DNA of 64,000 bases, from contig OY986438.1 in NCBI GenBank assembly GCA_963920525.1, forward strand, positions 47,156,788 to 47,220,787. Direction: 5' to 3'. The position numbers and the translations under genes are program-made. Below are positions 12,901 to 24,095 of the stretch, in pieces; the stretch's first letter is position 1; every line of letters starts with the position of its first letter. Origin of the DNA: Dichetophora obliterata (taxonomy: Eukaryota > Arthropoda > Insecta > Diptera > Sciomyzidae). The notes beneath the pieces are model-generated. The model saw only the letters and a list, made by a program, of their open reading frames with translations, searched no databases and had not been told where the DNA came from.

Positions 12901-13504
12901 CGGCTATTGAGTGTAAAATATACGATGTTTTTGAAATAAAACTTAAATAGTTCTAGTTCTAGTGATAGTCACTGATGTTGTGAATAGCATATTAAGATTC
13001 GGTTGAACAGTTTTTGTTTTTTCTAGAACACCATGCCAAAAAAATTGTTTCGAGATAAAGGAGTATAAAGAGAATGCAGAGAACGAATGTGGACAAAACA
13101 CTGTGGCTCGATACCTCCTAAAACGGCTGTAGAAGCAGAAAAAATATCAGTATCCTTACAAAAATTTAACAGTATATTCTTGAAAGACTACACTTTTGAA
13201 ATAAAAAAAAACTATTTCATAAAAATTCTAGACCACCGTGCGTATTATTGTAATAAATCTAAAATTAAAAGGTTTATGACAGTTCGAAGAATCAATACGC
13301 CAAATTTTATTATCGTGCTTTTCGTAGTTCGTAACTTATAAGTGTCTGATATATCATATGAAATACGCAATAACTTTAATAAATATACTCGCTCTGTTCA
13401 AGAATAAGAACAACAATTTTTTCTATCGATTCTCCATTACTCATAGAAAGATTTTTCACAAAAGGGATCGTCGAGCATGGTATGAATTAAAAGATATATA
13501 TACA
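9931..13504. other. 3.6 kb of unassigned DNA
   Basis: No domain, splice-supported exon or clear repeat was found. A block at about 11790-11990 is less AT-rich, with TCTC/GCTC runs and a GGCGGC tract, and could be regulatory or exonic DNA of a host gene; the sequence does not settle this. A weak pair of ends (TACAGCCAGAG near 10886, inverted CAGTGTA near 11130) might mark another MITE. Confidence 0.35.
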
Positions 13505-14241
13505 TTAGAGTGGGGCGATTAGTATGGAAGGAAAAAAGTGTTAATGGACGCTTCGCGTTTCTGATTCTTGGGATTGTACTGAGCAAAAAGTTATCGATTA
13601 CTCAATGCATTTGATTAATTACTAATCGTGGGAGAGCATGTGGAATATAATGCTTTCCGCGAGTAGATACGCTCAACAAATTTCAACTTCTGATTGATGT
13701 ATGTTAGGGTGGGGCGATTTGAACATCTTAATGGGCGCTTCGCGTTTCTGATTCTTGGGATTGTACTGAGCAAAAAGTCCACTAGACCATACGTCTACGG
13801 TGAAAATCGAGCTTTCAGATTTTTACTTGCAGTTTTTTCTCAGACTTTTGTCACTTTTTTTTTTGTATTTTGGCCTATAACAGCCAAAAAATTGAGATTT
13901 TCGATCCAATACTAAAACAAAAATCTCAATGGATTGGCTGTTATAGGCCAAAATACCAAAAAAAAAAAAACGTAACAAAAGTCTGAGAAAAAACTGCACG
14001 TTAAAACTTGGAAGCTCGATTTTCACCGTAGACGTATGGTCTAGTGGACTTTATTGCTCAGTACAATCCCAAGAATCAGAAACGCGAAGCGCCCATTAAG
14101 ATGTTCAAATCGCCCCACCCTAACATACATCAATCAGAAGTTGAAATTTGTTGAGCGTATCTACTCGCGGAAAGCATTATATTCCACATGCTCTCCCACG
14201 ATTAGTAATTAATCAAATGCATTGAGTAATCGATAACTTTG
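13505..14241. repeat. Large near-perfect palindrome (~650-bp hairpin) with an extra partial arm
   Basis: The left arm (13588-13901) is repeated in inverse orientation at 13920-14241 with only scattered differences and a loop of about 20 bp. Within each arm sits the motif GGGTGGGGCGATTTGAAC, 13707 onward on the left. A third, direct partial copy of this sub-block (GTGGGGCGATT...GAGCAAAAAGT) lies outside the left arm at 13509-13590. The structure fits a foldback MITE ending TA-GGGTGGGGCGATT inserted in or grown from a palindrome. Transcripts would fold into long double-stranded RNA. Confidence 0.85.
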
Positions 14242-14312
14242 TGTTTACAAAATATGATGTGGAACCAGCAAGTTGTATAAATGACTAATACCCAGGATAT
14301 TACCAATCTTAA

Positions 14313-15085
14313 GGCCGCGTTCATAGTGGACGCTTTGGCTGAAGGTGAAGCATAAAGCTGCTTTGACGAGCTTTTTTGATCATAGTGAACGTTTATTCAA
14401 CGCTGCACAAAATAGCTTATTGAGCTTATTGGTGATCATAGTGCCCGCTTTATGCTTATGGCTGAGATGCTTTGTTTTTATTTGTCTGTTTGGAAAATAA
14501 TGCCCTCAATTGCGTTTTGTAAAGTAAATGAAAGATTTTTTTTGTTTAATTAGTATGCAGATTCGCGATGATCACCAACGAAAGAAACCAATAACAAACA
14601 CAAGTTTAAGAGAACTTGAAAACACAAAGCATGGTGGAAAGTTCAGCACAAAAAGTACCCAAGAAGTAAACAAGAACAACGAAAACTATGTAAACAAACG
14701 AGATAGAATACACAAGTGCAAACAACTGAAAAGCACCACAAAACGAAACAACAACGCAACAACACAACAACGGTCAAAACTTCAGCACAAAAAAATATCC
14801 AACAAATAAAAACAACAAAAATATTGTTAACAGGCAAAATAGATAAACAAGTGCCGCATAGCATTTTAAACATGTTCTACAACAAAGCATAAAAAACAAA
14901 ATTATTTTGCTGTGCAAGCAAGCGAGATGGAGGCATAAGCGCTGAAAAGCATTTGCAAATAAGCTTTATGCTAGCTTTATGCTGGCACTATGAACACTTT
15001 GAGATTTTTTTCATATGATTATACACAAAGCGTTTTTCTGCTAAACCTCTCCGCTAAGCTAAAAGCGTTTACTATGAACGCGGCC
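14313..15085. mobile_element. PIF/Harbinger-type MITE
   Basis: The ends are inverted copies beginning GGCCGCGTTCATAGT (14313 rightwards; 15085 leftwards on the other strand), followed by a similar ACGCTTT stretch. TAA flanks both ends (14310-14312 and 15086-15088), the 3-bp duplication typical of PIF/Harbinger. Several subterminal ATCATAGTG/CACTATGA and CTTTATGCT motifs recur. There is no transposase: the 93-codon frame at 14528-14809 is Asn/Lys/Thr-rich and overlaps an internal duplication. Confidence 0.75.
14640..14850 (+). repeat. Imperfect internal tandem duplication in the Harbinger-type MITE
   Basis: TTCAGCACAAAAA starts two related blocks (14642 and 14780) that both continue through CCAA(G/C)AA, AACAA and GATA.A.A.ACAAGTGC. 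The period is about 138 bp. Confidence 0.5.
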
Positions 15086-15425
15086 TAAGAGAGAAAACGT
15101 ACGTTTCTCATACACCTTACTTCCTGAGCGTGCTTACAACAATTTTTTACAGAAAACTAAGCGGCTAAATATGCAAAGTATCGTAAAAAAGGTCATCTTC
15201 TCATCTATTTCCATCAAGCTAAGGAGGTAATAAAAGACTACCACGAAAAAACTGAACTAAGATATTCGTTTTTCGCGCAATCAGCACTTAAACTTTCTAT
15301 TTAGCTTAAATGTTATGCTTCTAAGATTTCGTAGAAAAAAATAAAAATATTTTGTGGTTTTAATTATTATTTTGTTCTTTCGTTCATTCTTTCGTAGAAA
15401 ATAAATGTTTTTTCGAGCAGTGCTC

Positions 15426-16288
15426 AGCCTCCAGCTCGCTTTGTATATTTTTTTTATTGCTTAAATGGTAGTGGGGCTAACCAATGGATTTTAGGGCTCT
15501 GAACTGCATGGAGTTTTTTATTTGGACAAATATTTGTAAGCAAAATCAATAACTAAAAGATTAAAAAATGTTAAATTCCTGCATTAGGGAGGTTTTATAA
15601 TTTTTGCTTTTCTTATAACCTAATAAGTCCAGGGTCCTAGTGCGATTGAAAAGGCAGAAAGCTAAGGGGTCTGATCATATATGATTCGGTAAAGAATAGA
15701 TTATGATCCCTAATTTTTTGCCTTTTCAATAACACTAGGACCCAGAACTTATTTGGTTATAAGAAAAAGCAAAAATTTGATAAAGACAATGGAATTTGTA
15801 AAAATCAATTAAGGGGATGGTACTGTTTTAATGCCGAAAAAGGCAGATTTTCATGATTTTTTTCTTAAAGACATGAATAATATTGGTGTATTTATTTCAT
15901 ATTCATGTTAAAGTTTGACTTCTTAAGCATATTTGGAAAAAAAAATTAAAAATTATCGATAAATCGGAGGCTCCTCGAAAAAAGTTGTTTTGCGGTGAAT
16001 ATAATTAGAGGTTAGCGGATCATCTGAAAAAAAAATCCAAAATTAGTTTAAAAGGTAATATGTTTTCCGAGATTATACCGAAGAGATTTTTTAAATGTTT
16101 TTTTTTTGTAGCGTTTTGAAGTCAAAAACGCGATTTTCGCTGAAAAATTGAGGTTATTTTATTATTTTAAAATAGAAAAAAAACGCTTCGGCATTACCTG
16201 TTGCTTTATGTTTAGAAATGGTGTTCAAGATTTCAAGACGATCAGTCAAGTAGATTTTGCGGCTTCGTGTTCACCGACTTCAATGTTG
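15426..16288 (+). repeat. Dispersed repeat, copy A
   Basis: This block matches 18704-19617 over its whole length with moderate divergence. It starts at CCTCCAGCTCGCTTTGTATA and ends near TTCACCGACTTCA. It contains a ~160-bp hairpin and the start of a TTAA-flanked element. It appears non-coding. Confidence 0.8.
15607..15767. repeat. Hairpin inside repeat copy A
   Basis: GCTTTTCTTATAACC...AATAAGT and GTCCTAGTG pair with CACTAGGAC and ACTTATTTGGTTATAAG about 110 bp later. The stem is about 55 bp with few mismatches; an equivalent lies in copy B at about 18942-19098. Confidence 0.7.
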
Positions 16289-16973
16289 TTTTCCAGAAAA
16301 TCGATTTAAAGTTTTTTTTATGTAAAATCAAAAATAAAAAAATCAATAAAAAGGTCTAATTTTTTATTCTTACACAGAATCATCAATGCCAGCTCCGTAC
16401 AGTAAAACACTGTCATTCAGGATATCCAATGCATTACTTTAGTACTCAGCTTATATTTTTTTTGCGATGCGCTGGACGCTTCCACATCGTTATTTTCTCG
16501 TTGTCGGATTTTTATTTTGTTCGGTCGACTCAAATTTTTTAAAAAGACCGAAAAGAAATAGAAACGGAAAACTACGGTACAATCTTAGCGTCTCTGTACA
16601 CAACCGCTCGGAAGAAAGTGTACCTGGCAACTGATTAATATACGATCTACCCTAAATATATAATATATACAACTTTAGTTTACATACCTACAAATACACA
16701 TGAAAGTGCAACATAATTTGGAGATTGCAAAAGGACTTGAAGCAGATTTCAGGTAAGCGAATCGCGCAGCTGCAAATCTTTATGATAATTAAACGTTGTC
16801 AAGCTTGTATGTATGTATAAAAAGCGACAATGAGGTTCGCTCACTTGAAACGCTGTATCTTCGTTAGTTTTAACACGATTTCCTTGAAATTTTTACAAAA
16901 TACTCTTAAAATGTACATTCAGAAAAAAATATAAAAAAATGTCCCACAATTTGCTTAAAACAGTACCATCCCC
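15813..16973. mobile_element. TTAA-flanked MITE (piggyBac-like ends)
   Basis: GGGGATGGTACTGTTTTAA at 15813-15831 is repeated exactly inverted at 16955-16973. TTAA flanks each end (15809-15812 and 16974-16977). TTAA duplication points to the piggyBac superfamily, although a TAA-type reading (Harbinger) is also possible. No transposase remnant was recognised. A diverged copy of the left part lies at 19140-19617. Confidence 0.7.
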
Positions 16974-17258
16974 TTAAATCATTGGAAAGTTGATGCATGA
17001 CTCAATTATTGAAGCTATGTATTTTAATTTTAGGATAAATATAATTATGACGGTTATTTTCTAATAGGTCAAGTATTAAAGGGGAATTCTCTGAATATTT
17101 AAGGACCAGCAAGAGGTAATTTCCAACATATTCAATCAAATAATCATTTGAATTAGAAAAAATTCCTAGTTTATAAATATTTCGGCTTATTGTAGAAAAG
17201 TAAAAATTGTTCAATTGATTCAGAGTTCCGAAAGCTCTTCAATCTACTTATTTAAGAA

Positions 17259-17672
17259 CAGTGATGTTCCTCGACGCGTCGTCTTTAATTGTCGACATTT
17301 TGGTGTCGATAATGTAGAAAGTGTCGACAATGTAGACAATGTCGAGAATTGTGTAAACAATGTCAACAAAATGCAACACTGCGAAAATGCAAGTTCTATT
17401 TAGATTATGCTGTTTCCTAAATTCTTTTGAAAATTCGTTTAATTAACACAAACTAACAAATTTTACAATTAAACAAACAAAAACCATGCCCAGAAGGCGT
17501 AAAAATAAGGAATACTCCGTACTTGAACTCAATTTAATTAAATATCACAATAAACATGCAGCCTCTTACATTAGTTATCTACACGTCGCTAAAAGCAATT
17601 GTCTACACGACATTGTCGACACCGTCGACAATAGTATTGTCGACATCATGTTCTCTACGCCGCACATCGCTG
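17259..17672. mobile_element. hAT-type MITE with perfect 8-bp target duplication
   Basis: The left end starts CAGTGATGT and the right end, inverted, starts CAGCGATGT. The flanking 8 bp are identical, TTTAAGAA (17251-17258 and 17673-17680). At 414 bp it is non-autonomous. Its subterminal DNA is packed with GTCGACA-type repeats in both halves, likely binding motifs for a trans-acting hAT transposase. The short frames at 17215-17403 and 17486-17677 translate these repeats and are not believed to be genes. Confidence 0.85.
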
Positions 17673-17691
17673 TTTAAGAATAATAGATGAC

Positions 17692-18281
17692 AAATATAAG
17701 TTACTAATATAAAAACAGAATATATTTTTCACTCGAGCAATTTTTTATTTTCCAACGATTTCATAGATTTTTTTAAAATTTTCTTTGTTTATCCTTAGTT
17801 ATATCTTTGTAATTTAAAGGGTCACAAATATAATCCGCCTAAATTTTTTCAGTTACACTTTAAAAAAATAAGGAATATTAAAATAAAAAAAAACTGCCAA
17901 ACAAAAAATATCATACTCCTTTCAAACTAGAGTAAGGTACATGTATTGTGGTTTATTCAACGCGTATTTTAACTGTTGTACAATCTGATAGAAAAAATCA
18001 CTGCTATTTTAATCATAAATTTCCGGTATATTTGTTCGGCATTACCTTAAATTTTCATTTTTTGTGATATTTATATTTTTAAAAATTATTTAAGAAAAAT
18101 TTTTCCTTTTGACATCTAGAGGAAGTATTTAGTTGAAAAAATTAAGGCAGATTAAATTTGTGACCCTTTAAATTCCGAAGATATAACTCAAGATATACAA
18201 AGGCATTTTTAAAAACCAATGAAATCGTTGGAAAATTGCTCGAGTGAAAAATATTTTCTGTTATTATATTAGTTATATTTA
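17692..18281. mobile_element. Foldback/MITE with ~165-bp inverted arms
   Basis: The left arm (17692-17862) and right arm (18118-18281) are inverted copies. Shared blocks are TTTTTCACTCGAGCAATTTT, CCAACGATTTCAT and TTAAAGGGTCACAAAT. It starts about 20 bp after the hAT MITE. The ends share AAATATAA and ACTAATATAA but no clear target duplication was found. Confidence 0.65.
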
Positions 18282-18589
18282 CCGTCTAACTTAAGTTATA
18301 TTTTAAAATAAGGTATATTTACCGTAAGTCTTAAATAAGTAGATTGCTTACCAAAAATCGATTGGAAAAAATCCATGAATGAAAAAAAAAATAACTGGCA
18401 TAATTCTTACGAAGTGTCAACGCTAGCCTAAAATTATTTGATCATATAAAAAACATTCTTCCGCACATTTTTAAATACTTTTATAAATAATTCCTTTTTT
18501 CTATTTCTAAGTAACTCATACTTCTTGAATTGCAATGTTCAAAGATACACTACATAGAGATAATATGCCAAAATAAGTATCTCCATGAT

Positions 18590-18703
18590 ATTCAGAGCTC
18601 CAAAATCCATAGGCATACGATTTTTTCATGCCAGAAAAAAATGCAAACCCATTTTATAGCTTCGTAATTTTCATTCAAATAGAAAGTAGTACATACAAAA
18701 CCT
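18590..18703 (+). repeat. Flanking direct repeat, first copy
   Basis: ATATTCAGAGCTCCAAAAT, CATAGG, CGATTTTTT and CCAGAAAAAAAT recur in the same order at 19620-19685. The two copies bracket repeat copy B. Confidence 0.6.
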
Positions 18704-19617
18704 CCAGCTCGCTTTGTATATGCGTCCTTTTCTATGAATATCACCGAGCTTAAAACTGGTCGTGTGTAATTTTTTTTTATTGCTTCAACGGTAGTTGGGC
18801 TTACCAATGGATTTTTGGGGCTCTGAACTTCATGGAGTTTTTTATTTGGACATAGATATTTGTAAGAAAAATCAATAACTAAAAGATTAAAAAAATTTTA
18901 AAACCAGGATTGGGTAGGTTTCATAACTTTTTTTGATATGCTTTTCATATAACCCAATAAGTCTAGGGTCCTAGTGCAATTAAAAAGGCAGAAAGCTTGG
19001 GGGTCTGATCATATATGATTCGGTAAGGCATAGATGATGATCCCTAAATTACTGCCTTTTCAATTACACTAGGACCCTGAACTTATTTGGTTATAAGAAA
19101 AAGCAAAAATTTGATAAAGACAATGGAATTCTAAAAAATCAATTAAAAGGATGGTACTGTTTTAAAACCGAAAAAGAATGCATTCATGTTTTTTTTTGAG
19201 AGACATGAATAATACTGGTGTATTTATTTCATATCAAGTTATAGTTTGACTTCTTAAGTATATTTGAAAAAAAAAATTAAAAATTATCGATAAATAAATC
19301 CGTGGCAGCGATTCTCCGAGGCGCCTCGAAAATAAGTTGTTTTGCGGTGAACATGATAAGAGGTTAGCACATCATCTGAAAAAAATCCAAAATTAGTTTT
19401 ATAGGTAATATGTTTCCCGAGATAATACCGAAGATTTGTTTTTAAATGTTTTTTTTCGTAGCGTTTTGAGGTCAAAAACGTAATTTTTTGAGGTTATTTT
19501 ATTATTTTAAAATAGAAAAAAAGGCATTACCTGTTTCTTTATGTGCAGAAATGGTGTTAAAGATTTCAAAACGATCAGTCAAGTAGATTTTGCGGCATCG
19601 TGTTCACCGACTTCATG
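18704..19617 (+). repeat. Dispersed repeat, copy B
   Basis: Second copy of the 15426-16288 block. It has a 50-bp insertion near its start (18724-18765) and about 20 extra bp near 19300. The TTAA-type element start is present (GGATGGTACTGTTTT at 19150) but its far end is missing, so this copy is truncated. Confidence 0.8.
18942..19098. repeat. Hairpin inside repeat copy B
   Basis: Counterpart of the 15607-15767 hairpin: TAACCCAATAAGT and GTCCTAGTGCAATT pair with AATTACACTAGGAC and ACTTATTTGGTTA. Keeping the fold through divergence would be notable, but the two copies may simply share ancestry. Confidence 0.6.
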
Positions 19618-19700
19618 CATAATATTCAGAGCTCCAAAATACATAGGAATTCGATTTTTTTCAGGCCAGAAAAAAATACATACATACAAAACAAAATGTC
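19618..19700 (+). repeat. Flanking direct repeat, second copy
   Basis: Repeats 18590-18700 with deletions. It joins directly to the truncated end of copy B. Confidence 0.6.
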
Positions 19701-20014
19701 AATATTTAAGGAAAAAAATTTTACAAGCATGATTATTACTCAAAATAAAACATAAAAAATAAATGGGCTATTTCAGCCCTTTGAAAAACTGTGGCAGAGC
19801 TTCTATTGATCAATTGTGTTGTGCGTGCTATTAAATGTGTAAATTATTCAAAAAGAAAATTTAAATGCTGGTTGCGCGAAAAAACAAGATGGCCATTTTT
19901 TTACGGTCTAATAAATACTCCCAGGTAATTTCTTTCAACAGAGAAACATTTCATCGTTTTAAGGATTACTCTCTATTTGGTCTATAAATCGTTTAAAGTT
20001 TACTAAAGAATAGT

Positions 20015-20236
20015 ATGCGATGGAACAATGTAACATGTCTGACTGTCTCAACCTGGCGAGGCCAGCATAATCTTTGTGAAATCGTCTCAAGTCGACTCAA
20101 ACCTCCACGTGGTGTTTCCTGGGCAACGTCAAAACTGACAACCGTTAGTTTGGCGGCTAATCTGAGCGGCGGGCCTCCCTAGGCTTAAAATAGGTTGTGC
20201 GTCGGGTTTGAAGCCCACCCGTAAAAACCAATTTCA
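20015..20236 (+). promoter_or_regulatory. 5' leader of the RTE element
   Basis: This leader is GC-richer than the surroundings (GGCGGCTAATCTGAGCGGCG near 20155). It lies between the target duplication and the ATG. LINE 5' leaders usually carry the internal promoter; no specific motif was identified. Confidence 0.5.
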
Positions 20237-22552
20237 ATGAAAACAAACAAGAATAGAAGAAAATTGATCCCCAAATCTGATGACGACTACCGCAAACGAA
20301 AAACTGATAATGATTTACGGATATGCACCTGGAATGTCCGAACCCTTAATTGGGAAGGTGCCTCTATCCAACTGACTGATGTCTTGGAAAGATACAAAGC
20401 TGATATCACTGCTATCCAAGAAATGCGATGGAAGGGACAGGGTTGCATTCGGCATGCACCCTGTGATATCTACTACAGCGGCCATGCGGAGAAGCACGAG
20501 TTTGGATGCGGATTTGTAGTTGGCAAGAGACTACGGCCCCACGTCCTGCGATTCACACCTGTGAACGAACGACTTGCCATAATCCGCATCAAGGTTAGAT
20601 TTTTCAATATAAGCCTAATATGTGCGCACGCTCCGACAGAAGACAAGGACGATGAGATCAAGGAAATTTTCTACGAGCGCCTTGAAAATGCTTACGAGCG
20701 CTGCCCCCGTCACGACGTAAAAACCGTGCTTGGTGACTTCAACGCTAAGGTGGGCAAGGAAAATATTTTTGGTCCAACAGTCGGAAAGTTCAGCCTCCAC
20801 GACAACACCTCCGATAACGGAATGAGACTGATTGACTTCGCCGCAGCACGAAACATGGTCGTAAGTAGCACTAGATTCAAGCATCTCAATATTCATAAAG
20901 CCACCTGGATGTCCCCTGATCAAAAAACAAAAAATCAAATTGATCACGTTTTGATAGACGGAAGGCACTCTTCCAGTGTATTGGATGTTCGCACGATCCG
21001 TGGTGCAAACATTGACTCGGATCACTATCTTGTTGCAGCCAAGATCCGTACACGTCTATGCGCAGCTAAGAATACACGCAACCCTACACAGAGAAAGCTA
21101 GACGTCGATAAGCTGCAATCAAAACAGACAGCCGATGCTTTCGCCACTCGACTCTCACTCCTGCTTCAAAGCACTCCTCCAATCGATGATATATGCGCGC
21201 AGTGGACTCACATTTCCAACTCCATGCGTGCGGCTGCTGAAGAGGTGATTGGCTACCAACGCCCTAGCCGAAACCAGTGGTACGACCAGGAGTGTCGCGA
21301 CGCCACTGCAGAGAAAGACGCCGCCTACAAAGCCACCCTGCAGTCGGTTGTAACGCGCGCTGCTAAGGAGCGATGCAAAGAAAAGAGGAGGGAAGAGAGA
21401 CATATTTTCAGGCGGAAAAAAAGAGAGGCAGAAAAGCGCGAGCAGGAGAAGATTGAGATGTATGGTGACAGGAATGAGGCCCGAAAATTTTTCGAAAAAA
21501 TAAGACGCCTTGCCGATGGTTTTAAAACCGGGGCCTCTTCCTGCAAGGATGAAAACGGGAATCTAGTGACAGATGTCCAGAGTACACTGACGTTATGGAG
21601 GGAACACTTCTCTAAGCTTCTAAATGGCGACGCTGACAACAATCCCGCCAATAGAGATGATATTCCGGAAACCCCAATTTTGGATGACAGCGTTGAGGTT
21701 CCGCTGCCCGACTATGATGAAGTTCTGACAGCTATAGCTCGGCTTAAAAATAACAAAGCCGCGGGAGCTGATGGCTTACCTGCTGAGTTGTTTAAGAACG
21801 GAGGCGAAGCTCTACTTAAATGCATTCACGAGCTTCTATGCAGAATATGGTCGGAAGAATGCATTCCGAACGATTGGAATCTCAGTGTGCTCTGCCCAAT
21901 CCACAAGAAAGGCGATCCCACTATCTGTGCCAATTACCGTGGGATAAGCCTTCTTAATATCGCATATAAGGTCCTGTCGAGCGTTTTATGTGAAAGATTG
22001 AAGCCCATTGTAAACGAACTGATCGGACCTTATCAGTGTGGCTTCAGACCTGGAAAGTCTACCATCGACCAGATTTTCACGCTACGACAAATCTTGGAGA
22101 AGACTCAAGAAAAACAAGTCGACACCCACCATCTTTTTGTCGACTACAAAGCCGCCTTCGACAGCCCAATAAGGAAGCACCTGTACTCCACCATGTCTGA
22201 ATTTGGTATTCCTGCAAAACTAATACGACTTTGCAGGATGACACTGAGCAACACCAGCAGCGCAGTTAAAATCGGGAAGGACCTCTCCCCACCATTTATT
22301 ACCAAACGAGGTTTCAGACAAGGTGATTCCTTATCGTGCGACTTTTTTAACCTAATGATGGAAAAGATCATCCGAGCTGCTGATCTGAGACGTAGTGGCA
22401 CAATATTCTACAAGAGTGTTATGCTGCTTGCGTATGCTGATGACATCGATATCATTGGCCATAATACGCGCGAAGTCAGTGCAGCATTTTCCAGATTAGA
22501 AAGAGAGTCAAGTCGAATGGGTCTGGCAGTGAATGCAGACAAGACGAAATAG
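20237..22552 (+). pseudogene. RTE retrotransposon polyprotein, N-terminal part (endonuclease and most of reverse transcriptase)
   Basis: 771 codons from ATG at 20237 (an in-frame stop lies just upstream at 20222) to a TAG at 22550-22552. Residues ~27-273 form an exonuclease-endonuclease-phosphatase domain: CTWNVRTL (Asn33), QEMRW (Glu62), GDFNAKVG (Asp167, Asn169), IDHVLID and SDH (Asp262, His263). This domain nicks chromosomal DNA for target-primed reverse transcription. A Lys/Arg/Glu-rich linker follows (~380-420). The reverse transcriptase begins near residue 500 (NNKAAGADGLPAELF), with GFRPGKST and FRQGDSL, and reaches the catalytic YADD at 733-736. The frame stops about 35 residues later although the same frame stays open beyond, so the TAG is a nonsense mutation. 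The N-terminal catalytic residues look intact. Confidence 0.9.
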
Positions 22553-23230
22553 TTAGTGTCAACAAACAAACAGTCCCAGCGTCTTGGAACCCACGTTACC
22601 GTTGACAATACCTCCTTCGAGGTTGTGAAGAACTTCGTTTATCTGGGATCCAGCATTAATTCTACCAACGACATCAGCATTGAGATCAAACGAAGAATAA
22701 CTCTTGCCAAAAGGTGTTACTTTGGGCTCAGTAGGCAATTGAGAAGCAGAGCCCTCTCTCGACGAACGAAAATCACGCTCTATAAATCGCTCATCATGCC
22801 CGTCCTACTTTACGCATCACAAACCTGGACGCTGAGCAGTTTAGATGAAAAGACTTTAGGAGCATTCGAGAGAAAGATTCTTCGTAAGATCTACGGACCA
22901 ATCTGCGTCAATGGCGAGTACCGAATACGGTGGAATGATGAACTGTATGAGCTGTACGCTGACATCGACATAGTCAAGCGCATTAAAATCGAGCGGCTTC
23001 GCTGGCTTGGTCATGTTCAGCGCATGAAAGATGATGCTCCAGTGAAGAAAACATTCGATTCGGTACCCAGCGGCGGTCAACGCAGAAGAGGACGACCGCA
23101 TCTTCGTTGGAAAGACCAAGTAGAGGACAACCTGACGAAGCTTGGAATTTCCAACTGGCGCCAGCAAGCGAAAGACAGAAATGGCTGGCGCAAATTCTTA
23201 GATGAGGCCAAGACCGACATACGGTTGTAG
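22553..23230 (+). pseudogene. RTE retrotransposon polyprotein, C-terminal part
   Basis: This is the in-frame continuation after the TAG at 22550-22552, ending in TAG at 23228-23230. It encodes the C-terminal part of an RTE reverse transcriptase: VVKNFVYLGSSI, then RRTKITLYKSLIMPVLLYAS, ERLRWLGHVQRM and GRPHLRWKDQVEDN. These are typical of the thumb and tail region of RTE-type proteins. It has no ATG of its own at the junction and would be made only by read-through. No further stop or frameshift was seen, so a single base change separates this copy from an open frame. Confidence 0.85.
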
Positions 23231-23235
23231 CGCCA

Positions 23236-23237
23236 AC

Positions 23238-23268
<31 letters not shown>
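23236..23268 (+). repeat. AAGT tetranucleotide tail of the RTE element
   Basis: About eight uninterrupted AAGT units directly after the last codons, merging into the target duplication. It acts as the 3' end for target-primed reverse transcription. Confidence 0.85.
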
Positions 23269-23269
<1 letters not shown>

Positions 23270-24059
23270 GAATAGTTGCAGGTACCAGAAAATAACTTTC
23301 AGGGACATATCCAAATACTAACAACTAGAGCAACGTTATGCTTCACATATTCACATATGTCTCGAGGTACCCCGCGTCCAGCTTCGAGAAAGCTCTATAT
23401 ACTAATGTGCTGATATCTTGGCAATTCAGTCGAGATACCTTCTTTTTGCCTAGACACACAATATGTATAAAATTTAAACCATTTCTAGTAAACTAAATAC
23501 GCATCTGCCTGGGTTGGATGTGTTGAAAGACGTCGGCTGCCGAATAAGATTTCGCTGTTGCAAGACGGTACTCTGTTTGTGTCAAGTTTAAATGTCAAGC
23601 CATAAAATAAAAACGTCAAAAGTCTACGAAGTAAAACGAAGTAAGAAGGAAAGAAAAACAGAAAAAAGGAGACATTATTGCAGCTAAGAAGCAAGACCAA
23701 GTGGCAGCAGCTAGAGCAACAAACAGAATCAAAGTCACAGCAGGTGCAGTTGGGGGCAGTCATTTTTTTTGTTGGGGTTGTTGGTGGAGTAGCTAAATAT
23801 TTAATAGGCGCAACTTTTTCAATGTTGCTAAATTTGCTGAAAAGCTTAAGCAGGAGTGTATAAATTTTGTTTTTGTTTTTGCCATAATTTTTTGTTTTTT
23901 TTTTATGCCACGTAATCTTGACTCTGTCGCTGTAGCAGGAGACAGAAATAGATGTCATTTATTAAGTTATGTTGTGCTTATGTTGCTGCTTTGTGTTGCT
24001 GCTTGTTACTAGGTGAATAAAATGTGGCAAGTGTTTGCATTGCAGAAGGCGCAGCTTTC

Positions 24060-24095
24060 TATCTCTATCTCTCTCGCTCTCTCTCTCTCTCTCTG
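24060..24095. repeat. TC microsatellite
   Basis: CT/TC dinucleotide run with two interruptions. Confidence 0.85.

Larger units (their letters stand above)
20015..23265 (+). mobile_element. Full-length RTE-type LINE retrotransposon
   Basis: The element is 3251 bp. It is bounded by an 11-bp target duplication TAAAGAATAGT (20004-20014 and 23266-23276). It has a ~220-bp 5' leader, one long reading frame with endonuclease then reverse transcriptase, and almost no 3' UTR before a tail of AAGT units. A single ORF with an apurinic-type endonuclease, a very short 3' end and a tetranucleotide tail are features of the RTE clade. Because it is full length with a clean duplication it is a fairly recent insertion. 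One in-frame TAG (22550-22552) prevents translation of the whole protein. Confidence 0.9.

Noticed and set aside
20615..21025. 136-codon minus-strand frame inside the RTE
   Set aside because: Shadow of the endonuclease frame on the opposite strand.
23485..23958. 157-codon frame on the minus strand
   Set aside because: Composition is dominated by Leu/Phe/Cys runs from simple repeats, with no domain and no supporting context.
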